Below are positions 46,181-58,234 of a DNA stretch of 64,000 nt, one piece after another. Position 1 is the first letter of the stretch; every line of letters starts with the position of its first letter. The notes under the pieces were generated by a model, which did no database searches, was not told where the DNA came from, and was given only the letters and a program-made list of their open reading frames with translations. A program made the position numbers and the translations under genes. Location of the stretch: NCBI GenBank assembly GCA_018902385.1, contig JABSSW010000007.1, positions 806,001 through 870,000 on the forward strand, given 5' to 3'. This DNA comes from Physcia stellaris. Taxonomy: Eukaryota > Ascomycota > Lecanoromycetes > Caliciales > Physciaceae.

Positions 46181-46372
46181 TATTGAAAAGTACGATGACA
46201 AAAAATTGAAATATAAACACGAATAAAATCAAAATTTTTGATTGATCGATTAAACGAAACGTGTCAAAATCGATTATTATTAAAAACATTTGCGCAATCA
46301 AATTGTATTTATTTTTGTACGTAATTTCGATAATAATACAATGCAACGATAATCATTTACATTCGTTCAATA
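46181..46372 (+). repeat. 3' LTR of copia element 2
   Basis: Pairs with 39612-39807. It ends only 68 bp before the gypsy LTR. Confidence 0.85.
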
Positions 46373-46440
46373 CATACAATTTTTTCATCGATTCAAAAAC
46401 AAATTTTTTTAAAATACATCGTTCGTTTAAACAACATCGA

Positions 46441-46636
46441 TGTAATGAAACGAAATCGATCAAACGAACGTTAAAACGTTACGAATTTAATTGTCGCATT
46501 TCATGTTTATATATTCGAAATTTTACGAATTTTTTTCTGTTTTATAACAATTAGTTTTATTATGTGTTTAACATTTATTATAGCAATTCATATTATTATT
46601 CGCACATTTTAATTACGCAATATTTACATTTTTACA
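46441..46636 (+). repeat. 5' LTR of the gypsy element
   Basis: A 196-bp repeat starting TGTAATGAAACG, paired with 53696-53892. Confidence 0.85.
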
Positions 46637-49600
46637 ATTTTAATTGCTTTATATCAAAAATTGTTCGATTAAAAATGTTCAATTCAACAAATGCGTTTCG
46701 TCGTCGCGAAATTCGTTCGCAAATTCGTGATCGTGCGATCGTATCGATTGCATTACAATTAAACATTATTTCATCAAACAATTTTTTTATGTTTTTTTTT
46801 TTTATCAATCGAATTATTGAGTTGTTCGATGATGTTCAATTCGAAAATTTCGATAAAAACGATGATTTTGTCGATTTTGAAAATGTCGACGTTTCAATTA
46901 AACACATTTCAATTTTCGAATTTTTGATTTCAAATGTTGATCAATTTTTCAATTCAACATTTGTTACGCATTCTAATCAAAATGAAACACAACGAAAAAA
47001 CAATTTTGTTTCGTTGTCGTCAAATAGCGATATCGTTGTGTTTGTTGTTGTCGATTCAAACGTGATTTTCAAACAAATGAAAATGCGTATCAAAATGTTG
47101 AAAATTGAATCAAAATTCAATGATTTTAAAATATTTTGATCAAAACAAAAACGAAACGTGATCGAAATCGTCGTCGTCGTCGCAACAACGATAATTAATA
47201 TGAAAATTCGTTTTCGCATATCAAAAAACGAATCGCACGATCAAAAATTTCAAACACGCAAAAATGTGAAAATTGAAACAATTTGAAAAATTGATTGCGT
47301 GATTGCGAAAAATATATCGTTTTCGATTTTGTTAATTTTCAAACAAAAAAAATGAAAACAAATTGATCGACGTCGTTCTTGATAACGACAAAAAAAAATC
47401 AATGACGTAATTATGTTGATGTTCAATTTGAAAAACAAACATGAAAACAATATAAAAATTATTTGTTGACGTTGTTTAACAATTCGATGATTCGTGTCAT
47501 GAACACGACTATTGTCATTGAAAATGTCAAACAATTGTTTCAACAAAACATTGTTACGTTCAATCAATATTTAATTAAATTGTGAAACAAATTGAAACGT
47601 CACGTTTCGAACGAGAAACGACAAAAAAATTGTTAATTAAAGTTCATGTTTTCATTTGCATCAAATGTGTAAAAATACGAAATCATAAAATCGATTTTTA
47701 TTTCAAATTAGTCGTCAATTTGTTGATTGCGAAATAATTGTTTGTCAACGATAATACGTTAAATAAATCGTCGAACAATGTTACGAAAACAAAACAAAAT
47801 AGTGAAAATGATCAAAAAAATCACGAAAATGACAATGACGACGATAAAAATAAAAACAAAAAAAATTTCGCGTAACAGATTTGTTGAATTTGACAACGTT
47901 CAAAAAATAATCAAAATCAATTTTCGAAATCGCAACAAAATCAACAAAATGAAAAAAAAAAAAATAAAAATCGAAATCAAAATCACAATTTCGCATTTTC
48001 AGAATTCGAAAACGCACATGTTTTTCATGTCACAAATCGAATCACATAACAAATGATTTTGTGTGCGAAAATTATGCGCAAATTCAAAAAAAACGCAATC
48101 AAAATCAAAATCAATCGTCGAAAAAAAAACGAATTTGATGTTTGTCGTTAAAACATTGAAAATAAATTTAAAACGAAATAAATTTCGTGTTTTGATAATC
48201 ACGTTATCAATCAAAACATTTGTTATTCAAACAAACAATACAACAATTATTTGTTTGATTGATTTTAATGTCGAAACAAATTTTATATCACAAATTTTTG
48301 TCAAACAAATGCAATTGTTTGAATTCAAAAAAATTGCTAAACAACATGTAAAAATTGTTGACGATCGTGTGATTCAAATGTATAAACATCACGAAAACGT
48401 GCATATTATGACACGAAATAATGAAAAACATGTAAAAAAACAAAATATTAATTTTTGAGCGATTAACATGCGTGAATACGACATGATTTTTGAATATTTA
48501 TGATTAAATGTTGTCGATTTTGACATTCGTTGACATGATCGTCGCTGACTATATCGTGATGATAATTATGAAAAACTCAAACAGATTTCAATCAATTTCT
48601 GTTTTGCGAAGAAATTCGTTGATTTAATTATGATTGTCATTGCGAATCGCGATCGTGTTTATGTCGCAATATTATATCAAATGTTTTTCTTAACACAAAA
48701 TTATCAATATCGAAAACGAAATATTGCTCGTTGTGATGCGTTACAAGTGAATCGTAACGATCACATTTTTGATATTATCAAAAAATAATCGAAATATTTT
48801 TCAAAACGTTGTCGAACAATTTGAATACGCATGATCAAATCGAACATGTTATTGATTTGCAATCAAACAAAAAATCGCGTTTTGAATTTATATACAATAT
48901 GTCACATAACGAATTTATTGTTATACGCAATTATTTCGAAAACGCGTTGACGAAAAAATGAATTCGTTTTTTCAACGCATTTGCGAAAACATTTATGTTG
49001 TTTGTCAAGAAATCAAATGACAATTTGCGTTTATGTGTGAATTATCGAAAATTCAATGAAATCACGATTAAAAACAATTATTTATTGTCGTTATTGTTTG
49101 AAACGTTAAAACGTTTCGCGAATGCTAAACATTTCATCAAAATAAACATTCGAAATGCGTATCATAAAATTCGTATTCGTCAAAAAAATGAGTGAAAAAT
49201 TGCTTTTCGTATTCGTTATGAACAATACGAATATTAAATTATGTTTTTCGATTTTGTTAACGTTTTTGCTATTTTTCAATTTTATGTTAATGAAACATTA
49301 AAATCATACATTGACGTTTTTTGCGTGATGTATTTGAATGATGTGTTGATTTATTTCGAAAATAAACAACAACATTGAAAACATGTTCGTTTGATGTTTA
49401 AAACGTTGTTACGTTATCGTTTGTATGTCAAATTGAAAAATGCAAATTCAAAAAAAAAATCAATTTTTAAATTTCGTTGTTGAACGCAATAATATTCAAA
49501 TGAAACGTTCGCGTATAAACGCAATCGTCGATTGATTTGAATTCGAAAATGCGAAAAATATCATAATTTTTTTGAGTTTTGCTGAATTTTATAAACGTTT

Positions 49601-52600
49601 TGTTAAGAGATTTTCGCAAATCGTAACATCATTTACGAATTTGACGCGTGATGCGAAAAAAAAAAAAATCGTTTTTCATTTGTTATGACAAAGAAAATTA
49701 AAATTGCATTCAACGAATTTAAAATTAAATTTACGATTGTTTTTATTTTTACGCACTATGATTGAAAAACGAAATTACGTATGAAAATTGATGCTTTTGA
49801 TCGCGAAACAAATAATATGTTTAATAAAAAAAAACAAAAACGATCAATAATATTTCATTGCGTTTTTCAATTACAAATTCAAAAAAGCAAAAATTAATTG
49901 AAATACGCATGACAAAAAATTGTATGCGATAATGTTTGATTTTAAAAATTGAAAACATTATTTGCAAAATAACAAACATTTCATTCGCGTTATTTTTGAT
50001 CACAACAATTTTCGATATTTTATGACAATTAAAAAATTCAATGCGAAACAAATTCGTTGAATTGAAAAATTAATTGCGTTTGATTTCAATATAAAATATC
50101 GCAAAAACAAATTGAATTTTGCGAACGCGTCGTCGAAAAAATTTGATTTTATAAAATCGAACGATAACGACAAAAACAACGATAAATTTTTGTTTATTTT
50201 GCGAAACAAATTTCGCAATCAAAATTATCAATTTGATTTGCAAAACGATCAACGTGTGTTTGTTTTAATCAAATTTGCAACATCGACAACGCGATTGCGT
50301 AACATTGTTACAACAAATATTCGAAATATTGTTTCGAATGAAAAAATTCTCGATAGATGTGTTTGCAAAATTCTAAACATTGTCGCATTTCGACTTTTAA
50401 TTCATCAAATTATGAAGTCGAAAAAATTTTATTTGAAATTGCGAAAATCAATGATTGCGTGATTATTCAAACTACAACAAAAAAACGTTTTTGTTGTTGA
50501 AAAACAATGACGTCAAAAATACGCAAATAAACAAAACGAATTTTCGAAATGAAATGTTGAAAAAAATGAATTGTTTCGTCGTGATTTCGCAATTTATGTG
50601 TTTGAAAATTTCGTTACAAAACAAAAAATTCTTCGTATGAATCATGACGATTCAAATGTTGAACATTTTGCGCGAACAAAAATCGAAAATGTTGTGCGAC
50701 GCAAATATTTTTGATTTAACATAATTAAAAAAATAGTAAATTATGTACGCATTTGTTCAAATTGTTAACGAATGCGAATTCATCGACATAAATTTTATAA
50801 CGACATAACAATAATTTCATCAAATGAAAAACAATCATTTGATACAATTATCGCTTAATTTCATTACAAATATGTTTTTTGTTAAAAAATTTTATATTGA
50901 AAAAATTAGCGATTCGATATTAATATTGATAAATAAATTGACGAAATACGCAACGTATATAACAATCACAAAAACATTAAACGCGATAGATTTTGCGAAT
51001 TTGCTATAACGAAAATTCGTATATCGTCATGAAATAATGCGTAACATTATTTCGAATCGAAAATTTTTTTCAAAAACAATTTTTGATTTATTTTGTGTTG
51101 AAATTTGAAAACGAAACGTAAATTTAGCATTTTTTTCATTTACAAACAAATGAACAAACAAAAAAACAAAATGTTGTGTTCGAATATTATTTGCGTGTGT
51201 ATTGCAATTTCAAACAAAACAATTAATTAAAATTGCTATTCATGACACAATTTGTCTACAATAATAATAAACATTCAAACATTGATCAAATTTTTCAAAA
51301 ATTTGTTTGAATACGTTGCGACGTTAAACAACGATTTTGTGAACAATTTTCAAAAAGAAAAAACAACATTTGCAATAAACAAAACAAAAACGTTCGAAAC
51401 AATCGAGCGCATTTAATGAGATTGTAAAAAACGATTTTCGAATAACAAATAAAATATTAAAACAAAAATTATATGATGAAAAATTTAAAATAAAAAAAAA
51501 TGTTGTTACGTGATGTAAATAAACGCACATTACGTTTCAAAAAAAATCGATTATAAATAATTGAATTTTTTCGAATTTATCAAAAAAATAAATACGCAAA
51601 TTTACGAATTTGATTTGTTTAAACAATATGAATTCATACATTTTGTGTTTCATGTTTTTTTATTCGAATTTTGATATAATCGTGACGACGCAAATTCAAA
51701 ATCGCAATCAATATTAATGAAAAACGAAAAAAAAATGAAAAATATCGCAAATGCTAAACAAACGCATTAAAAAAAATCAATTTGAATATTTTATTGCATG
51801 AATAAATTTATCGTCATATAAAAATTCGTGAAAATCAATGAAACATTTCGAAAATTCGAAAAACGCAATTGTTAAATTCGAAAATGCGCGCGAATTACGC
51901 AAATTTAAAAAAATTGCGAAACGTCGAAAAACAAACAAATTCAAAACGAAATCGAACGAGAAATTTTCAACAAAAAAACAAACACGTCAATTTTTAAAAT
52001 TGAAAAAACGTGAACGATTCAAAAACAAAAATAACAATAATTGCGATGCAAAAGCACAAACAATAAAATGATATTGTGAATTGTTTTTGATTATATGCAC
52101 AATTTGCATACAACAAACAGACAACAAAACAACACGTTACAACAAAAAACAAAACTCAACATTCAACGAAAAAAACATAACAACAAACAGAATCATGCGA
52201 TCATTAAATCGAAAAAAACACGAAAATGTAAATCAACGCGTCAATAAATTCATCAATCAAAATTCATATTACAACAATCAAATCGATCTCGATTGCGTCA
52301 TGTTAATTGTCGTCACGTTTAATGAAATTTTGTTTATCATTGATTACGCGATTTTGTGAATCGAAATCGACGCAAAAATAAACGCGATAACAAACGAATT
52401 TGTTTACGATGCAAACGCAACGAAATCAACAAACGAAACAAACGCAAACGAAACGAAAACGAGAAAAATTAAAGAAAAACGACGCGAAAATCGAAAAACG
52501 AAACAAAAAAATTTCGAGTTTTTTTTTTTCGAGCAAAAGCAAAAACAAACGAAAAAAAAATGACAAACAAAATGATGTTTTTTTTTCAACGAATTTTGAC

Positions 52601-53695
52601 GTGACAATCAACGCAAATTTGCGAGAAAAATCTTGATAAAAACAACGAATTCTTTTTATGTCATTTTGTTTCATATTAATCACGTTATGCATCAAGAATC
52701 GTATGTCATTATTTTTTCAATATTGAAAATTCAATTTCAAATTGTCGTTATTTTTGACAACGAAAATGCGAACGTTGTTTTGCAATTTGTAAAAAACATT
52801 GTTTTTTTCACAATAATGAGAATTTTTGTTGCAAAGTTCGCATTTGTTTTGTTTGTTTTCGTTAAAAAAAAACGCAAACGTGTTTTGAATCAAAACGAAA
52901 TTTTCGAACGCAACGTTGACATCATATATGAATTGATTTTGTTACGCGTCAAACTGATATGAAACAACAATGTGTGTTTGTTTATTGAATTTGATTATAA
53001 TGCGATCGCGAACATCGCGATTCGAATACATATTTGTCGTATTGATTGTATTCAACAATTTGAACGTAAAAAATTTATCAATTTAATACGCGTCAACAAC
53101 GTCATCGTTATTTACAATATATTTACAACAGAAACAGCAAATTGCGTGTTTTTGCGAAACGTAACAAACAACGAAAAAAAAAAAAATGAAATCATGATTT
53201 ATTGTATCGTTAACACACGCATTGCATTGTCGACGTTCGAAAATCAATTTCGTCGTCATTGAAATATCATTGCGACAACATTATCATTTGCAAAAACGAT
53301 GTGATAATTGTACAAACAACGATATATCATGTTGACATCATTGTCGCAATAATTGTTGTTATCGCAAAAACAAAAAAAATCAAATGAAATATTTATCATG
53401 TTATGAAATAAAAATGCTAAAAAAGAAAATTCAAAAAGTGAATTGAAAAATTGAAATAAACATTCATCAACACACGACGCGATTCATTTCGATTCGATTT
53501 CACAACACGAACGCGATATTTGAAATTGCATTACATTGTTATTGCTATTTCTATTTATTGAATTACAATGTTTCAAAATTACACGTCGAAAACACAAAAC
53601 TATTTACAAAACAACGTTGTTGCGATACATTTCTGATATGCTATAAAAACATTGATAGTTGACGCGAAAAATCGATCATTCAAGAAAAAAACAAT

Positions 53696-53892
53696 TGTAA
53701 TGAAACGAAATCGATCAAACGAACGTTAAAACGTTGTGAATCTAATTGTCGCATTTCGTGTTTATATATTCGAAATTTCACGATTTTTTTTTTGTTTTTT
53801 TAGCAATTAGTTCTATTATGTGTTTAACATTTATTATAACAAATTATATTATTATTCGCACATTTTAGTCACGCAATGTTTACATTTTTACA
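53696..53892 (+). repeat. 3' LTR of the gypsy element
   Basis: A 197-bp partner of 46441-46636, followed directly by the target duplication ATCGA. Confidence 0.85.
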
Positions 53893-55401
53893 ATCGACAT
53901 GTCATTCAAAATCAAAATGATTAAAAATGTTGCAAATCATTTGTTCAAATTCGCAAATTCATTCAATTCGAAATTTCGACGCGTATTTCGAAATTGAATT
54001 ATTCGTTTTGTTGATCGATATGACGTTTTCAAAAAAAAACAAAAATCATTGAATGTTGTTCGTAAAGCGATTGAAAAATTGAAACAATTGAAACAACATT
54101 TTATTCGATTTCAACGCGTTTGCAAAAAACGAAATATCAAATTTCTCAATTTATACAATATGAATGAAATTGACTTTCGTGTGAATTACGACACGAATCA
54201 TTGAATATTGACGTTGAATAAATTGTTTTTTCAAACGTTCAACGATGCAAATAATCGAAAATCGATTATTTCAATCGAATGTATCAATGCGATAAATTTT
54301 TCAATATTTTTTTATTTCATAGTTTTCGATATCGAGATTCAAAAGCGTTGATTTCAACAAAACAAAATCGTGAACGATATGCGAATAAACGTATTTGATA
54401 CAAATTATTCGAACGACGATATAACATTGAAATGATTACAACATTTCGATCGTTATACAAAATCTGTTCAAAAAAAAACTTGACGTTTGTTCATAATGAA
54501 TGATCACGATTTTCACATGATTTGAAAATTTTTGAATTATGTTTTGATTCATCGTATTGAATTATTCGACTTTTTTGTTCACAATACGCATTTTATTCAA
54601 TCGTTGAATGTGAATGTGTTTCAATTTTTCAAATATTATCACAAAAATATCGTGAATTTGATCATGAAATATGAATGTGATACTTTCACGAAAATGAACT
54701 TTTTTTTCGATTTTTTTCGCATACACGATTTCACGTTTACGAAACTCACGATAATTCACGTTTGAAAAAAAGCAAATTTTGTATCATACAATTCAAATCA
54801 TGTTTTTGTTTCGATTCGTGCTCGAATAACGAAAAATCGAAAAAAATTAACGTCGTCATCGTCAATTATTTCGTTGAATGTCAAAATTTTTCGTGAAATT
54901 CAAAAAATGATTGAAAAATTTCAACAATTCAACGCAACAATTCGAATCAATGAATTATTGACTTTTAATACAAAACGCATTTATTTGCAATACGTCAAAA
55001 ATTCGAAAATTTGCGTTCATTTTCGAAAATTTTCGAAACAAAAATTGTTCGAAACAAAAATTTATCAATTGATCAAAAATTTACGCAATTTTCAATTCAA
55101 AAAAATTGTACAAAAACACGATTCTGTATTTTTTGACATGATACGTGCTCAGAAACAACGACGAAAAAAATTTGAACTTGAAAAAACGAAAAAAAAAATC
55201 AAACGAAACGAAATCGCTTTGAAACGAAAACGAGTAATTTTCGAAAAAAAACGTTTTAAATCATGAGCTTTGATGTTTATTGAACTTAAAAAAACTCATA
55301 AAACTTATAGTAAACGTGTAATCCTCGAAAGAAAATCTAAAAATGTATATAAGCGTTGTATGATGATCATACGAAAAAAAAAATTAATTAATGTAATAAC
55401 G

Positions 55402-55466
55402 AACGTCAACTAGAGACGAACGTCAGGTGGAACGCACTAAGAGTCTCGCGATTAGTGCAGCACGAT
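55402..55466 (-). repeat. Right terminal inverted repeat of the Fot1 element
   Basis: Read on the minus strand it begins ATCGTGCTGCACTAATCGCG. It is almost unmutated and marks the edge between AT-rich and normal sequence. Confidence 0.88.
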
Positions 55467-56021
55467 TAGGCTCAGCGTCGATCCTTGCTGTTTCAAAGAA
55501 AATTCGCAAGCGAGCTGAAGTCGAACGTTGATTGGGGAAGTCGCCCGTTGAGTCATCTTCGAAGATGCTGTCAATGGTATAACGCGATGACATTTCATTT
55601 TAGTAAAGAGGCGAGAAAGACATCGTTTTTGCTTGAGAGAATCGTAAGATCAGGGTCTTGATACGCTAAAGGACGTCATCAACCATACCATACCCCCATA
55701 CACACTAAACAATCTTCAACCCTAAAGTAGGTAATGTGAAGATACCAGATAATAATTAGAATACTCATCTTCTCTAGACTACCGAGGATGGGTGATTCGT
55801 TCTCAAGTCGCAGAGCCGAAGATTAAAGCCTTTAAAGACTAGATCACAGAGGTCCAAGACTAGTAAAAGAGCCTTTAAATTTGAGAGGATCATAGAAGGG
55901 AAGCGTGGAATACTACGCCCAACACCAACCACACTTCCTCTCAGTAGAAGTGTACCTATTTTAGCACCGCCGACGCTCCTTATCTATCGCTATATGAGAA
56001 GCCAGCCACTATCTCCCCTTT
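55467..56021. other. Intergenic, no gene recognised
   Basis: Normal composition returns here. There are no supported frames. Confidence 0.5.
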
Positions 56022-56525
56022 TCAGATAGACTTCCAAGTCTCCCCGTACCGTCCATTTCCCCCCTGACCCTCCAGGTGTCCCATCACCAACCCCTGCAAG
56101 CCACACATGAATTCCCATGCGAACGATAATATCCCCGTGCGGGTTGTATACGGGAACCCGCGGGGCAGGTCAGCGCGCTCGGAAGATTCGAATGTTGAAA
56201 GAATAGACTCCGTGATCACGCTTGTGGCATCTGCGGAAAGGATAAATGGGTAAAAGACCGACGCTAGTGTGGGACGTTCTTGGGAGGGTAGGTGCCTTGG
56301 ATTTTGAGGATGTGTGACAGGAGGTGGAAGCAGAGGGTCCGTGTGCTGGAAGAGCGTAGAGGATGGCTGTTCTGGGAGAGGTGCTGAGAGAGGAAAAGAG
56401 CTGTTCAGTGGTATCGCTGGAGAAGGTAACGTAAGGGTGGGAACATGAGTAGCAGATGGGTCTTCGGAGAAAGACGAGGATAATGTAGAGTGGAACATAA
56501 TACCATGACTGTCTGCAGTTGCCAT
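56022..56525 (-). CDS. Hypothetical Ser/Pro-rich protein
   Basis: A 167-codon frame starts at an ATG (MATADSHGIMFHSTLSS), with a Ser/Pro/Thr-rich first 95 residues. A more ordered end follows: LASVFYPFILSADATSVITE and TGILSFAWEFMCGLQGL. I recognise no family. It might be a full small gene or an exon of a larger one. Overlapping frames on the same strand are less protein-like. Confidence 0.35.
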   Translation of the reverse strand: MATADSHGIMFHSTLSSSFSEDPSATHVPTLTLPSPAIPLNSSFPLSAPLPEQPSSTLFQHTDPLLPPPVTHPQNPRHLPSQERPTLASVFYPFILSADATSVITESILSTFESSERADLPRGFPYTTRTGILSFAWEFMCGLQGLVMGHLEGQGGNGRYGETWKSI

Positions 56526-58230
56526 GTTGAGGATTCACGTGACACAAGAAAGTGCTGTACGAGCGAGTGAAGAGGTTGAGATCTAGTAGACCAGTGGAGA
56601 AAGAGAGATCTTTCGACAAATAGTATTTAGAAAGTTAGGTAGCTTGAATATAGCGATCTAGAGAGGGGATGCCCGTTGATTTCGAAGAGCTGTATTCCCA
56701 GGACTAGGTTATGAGGGTATGATCTAGAAAAGACATCGTCATAGAGTAGATAACAACGGGACACGACTTAAATACCTTCTTGGCCATTGGGTATGACGCA
56801 TAATGAGGGCGAACAAAAGAGCGTTGTCATTCCAAGGTAGATGACTGTTCAAAGCATGCAATGAATTGTGTTTCCACTGTTCCAGGGGAAATCTTACCAG
56901 TCACTAGGTATTCACCAAGCCGCATCGCGACCAAAGAGGATTCCCGGAATAGACCAGCACCTAGAATGTGTTGACGTCCTACGAATATGACTGAAAAATG
57001 CAAACATTATTCTGATTTGTTTGCTGGATGAGGTTGCGTCGACTTGATAGTAACATGTGAATAATTACTAATTTGCTTTTAGATAAGGCCCTGATAAGGA
57101 AGAGACGGCAGGTAGGGCCGGGAGGCCGAGGCTGATATTGCATCAGCTGAGAGCTGTTGTGCTGCTCGAGTGCTCGATCGTGAGCGTTGGAGCCTTGTAT
57201 GATGGAATTTTAACGCTTCTGGGAGACCTCCTGATATGCTATATCGAGAGACGGCGACAGTCGGACAATTCCCGGAGCCATGGGTCGAGTGCGAGGAGAG
57301 ACCTTCTCTATGGGCAATGTCAGTTCCCGACTCTTTCTTTTCAATCGCAGATGCTTTTCTTCCAGCCCATATTACTTGATATGAAGAAGGTAGCTCTCTC
57401 TCAATGTTGTTCTTTTCTTGTCCGCATCTTCCTTGGTGTCCTCATCCAGTAGTGCCATCTGCGAGTCAAAGATCAGATAGCCTATGTCTTGGAACACTGG
57501 CCCAATATTGACTGCATGGCCTCTTCGAACGCGGATACTCTCCTCTAAGTTCAGGCACCAACGAGCCAGCACACTCGGCGACTATGGATTGCTCATTCGG
57601 TGTCTGAGAAAGACCGGCTTCGAGTGGGAACTTGTTTGCAGCAGCCGTTACCTCAACGCAAACCACTTGTAGGACTGGAATTCGGCATGGCGAATGAAGT
57701 CTTAATCCTAATATCCAGTGGATTCTCCAATATCATTCCGCCATCGTCTCATCTCGGTGGAAGGGATGTTTATGGATCTTTTCGATAGGCTTGGCAAGCC
57801 CAGCGGGGAAAATAGGGATAAAGCGGAAATAATCCCTCGCACTAAAATTCACTAAAAGTCTCCACGATCCGTCATCCACCAAAAAAAGGTGATGCTTCAA
57901 TATCGCCCGAAAGGAGTCAAACCATGGCTCCGCCTTCTATAATTTGCCAGATCATCCAGGAAGCTCAGATGCACCATCAAACGGAATTTCTTTCTCGCGA
58001 GCCCAAAGACAACGTAGCGAATGCGCCTGATCAGTTGCCCCAACTTCTTATTAGGCTCGCCGTTGATATCCGGTCCACGTTTGCTCGAGCACACGAGCAA
58101 TCTTTTCCTCCTTCACTCATTCCCCCGACATCTCAAAACCCAAAAAGATTGTCAGGTCTTCTAGCAACCCTCCTCTTGCATTGACGAGTCCTCTATTACC
58201 ATATCCATCCGGTTTTGCGCTTTCTGAGCC
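56526..58230. other. Mostly no recognised gene; leader of the PFKFB gene
   Basis: A minus-strand frame at 57372-57572 contains VRRGHAVNIGPVFQDIGYLI, which looks protein-like, but it has no clear start or partner exon. From about 57900 the sequence is probably the 5' region of the PFKFB gene, including a conserved-looking open frame that ends at 58234. Confidence 0.4.
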
Positions 58231-58234
58231 ATGA
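58127..58234 (+). other. Upstream frame resembling the PFKFB N-terminal extension
   Basis: In the frame ending with TGA at 58232-58234 the sequence reads KIVRSSSNPPLALTSPLLPY followed by PSGFALSEP. From memory, fungal 6-phosphofructo-2-kinases carry an N-terminal stretch of this kind, with a phosphorylatable RSSS site. Its stop overlaps the ATG of the catalytic frame (ATGA), and the two are out of frame. Confidence 0.45.

Larger units (their letters stand above)
39612..46372 (+). mobile_element. Ty1/copia retrotransposon, dead, inside the Fot1 element
   Basis: LTRs lie at 39612-39807 and 46181-46372 (196 and 192 bp), starting TGTTGAAAAATAC and ending TTCAATA. The flanks CATAT and CATAC fit one target duplication with a transition. 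After the 5' LTR comes AATTATGAGA, again a mutated half initiator-tRNA primer site. Parts in order are gag with a zinc knuckle (CFFCDDSHRIAKC near 41.7 kb), GAG-pre-integrase and integrase near 42.6-42.9 kb, reverse transcriptase near 44.3-45 kb and RNase H to 45.5 kb. LTR termini and primer site resemble those of the 489-3877 element, which may be a non-autonomous relative. It is broken in very many places. It inserted into the transposase gene of the Fot1 element. Confidence 0.87.
46441..53892 (+). mobile_element. Ty3/gypsy retrotransposon, dead, inside the Fot1 element
   Basis: LTRs lie at 46441-46636 and 53696-53892 (196 and 197 bp), starting TGTAATGAAACG and ending TTTTTACA. The 5-bp duplication ATCGA is perfect (46436-46440 and 53893-53897). 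Parts in order are a gag-like frame from 46.68 kb, a retropepsin-like segment near 48.25 kb, reverse transcriptase near 49.0-49.3 kb (LRLCVNYRKFNEITIKN) and integrase near 50.85-51.0 kb. This is the gypsy order. About 2 kb of low-information sequence follows the integrase before the 3' LTR. It is broken in very many places. The exact target duplication suggests a somewhat younger insertion than the copia beside it, although one site is weak evidence. Confidence 0.87.
39437..55266 (+). pseudogene. Fot1/pogo DDE transposase, split in three and mutated
   Basis: Piece 1 (39437-39611) begins MSAIYETLEQRM, like the N-terminus of Fot1-type transposases, and has an in-frame stop soon after. Piece 2 (46373-46440) and the start of piece 3 read QKQIFLKYIVRLNNI then DMSFKIKMIKNVANHL, which is the CENP-B-type DNA-binding domain cut by the gypsy insertion. 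Piece 3 (53893-55266) continues with LYNMNEIDFRV near 54160 (usual form YNMDETGF, one catalytic Asp region), then HNTHFIQSLNVNVFQFFKYY near 54570 (usual form HTTHLLQPLDVVVFQPYKHY). It ends in a Lys/Arg-rich tail (KQRRKKFELEKTKKK). Several stops and frame changes separate these motifs. The gene is dead. Confidence 0.85.
38890..55401. other. AT-rich, heavily mutated block 2
   Basis: CC, CT, GG and AG are nearly absent and CG, CA and TG common. For example, 47281-47340 has none of the first four and four CG. The right border is abrupt: the inner edge of the right terminal repeat of the Fot1 element (55402-55466) is already of normal composition. The block is nearly all one nested transposon complex. 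Confidence 0.85.
39335..55466 (+). mobile_element. Fot1/pogo-type DNA transposon with two nested retrotransposons
   Basis: Inverted terminal repeats of 65 bp (39335-39399 and 55402-55466) begin ATCGTG and are flanked by TA, the Tc1/mariner-Fot1 target. Taking out the copia (39612-46372) and gypsy (46441-53892) insertions with one copy of each 5-bp duplication leaves about 1.9 kb, the usual size of Fot1 elements. Transposase remnants run in one direction in the three remaining pieces. The right terminal repeat is nearly unmutated, while the left differs from it at nine sites, all C-to-T in CpC or CpT contexts on one strand or the other. Confidence 0.88.

Noticed and set aside
38890-55401. Mitochondrial insertion or centromere as cause of the AT-richness
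   Set aside because: The whole block is accounted for by transposon parts with defined ends and target duplications; there are no mitochondrial genes and no satellite array.
57372-57666. Two overlapping minus-strand frames (one with RRGHAVNIGPVFQDIGYLI)
   Set aside because: They look partly protein-like but lack a start, a splice partner or a recognised family, so they are not listed as a gene.
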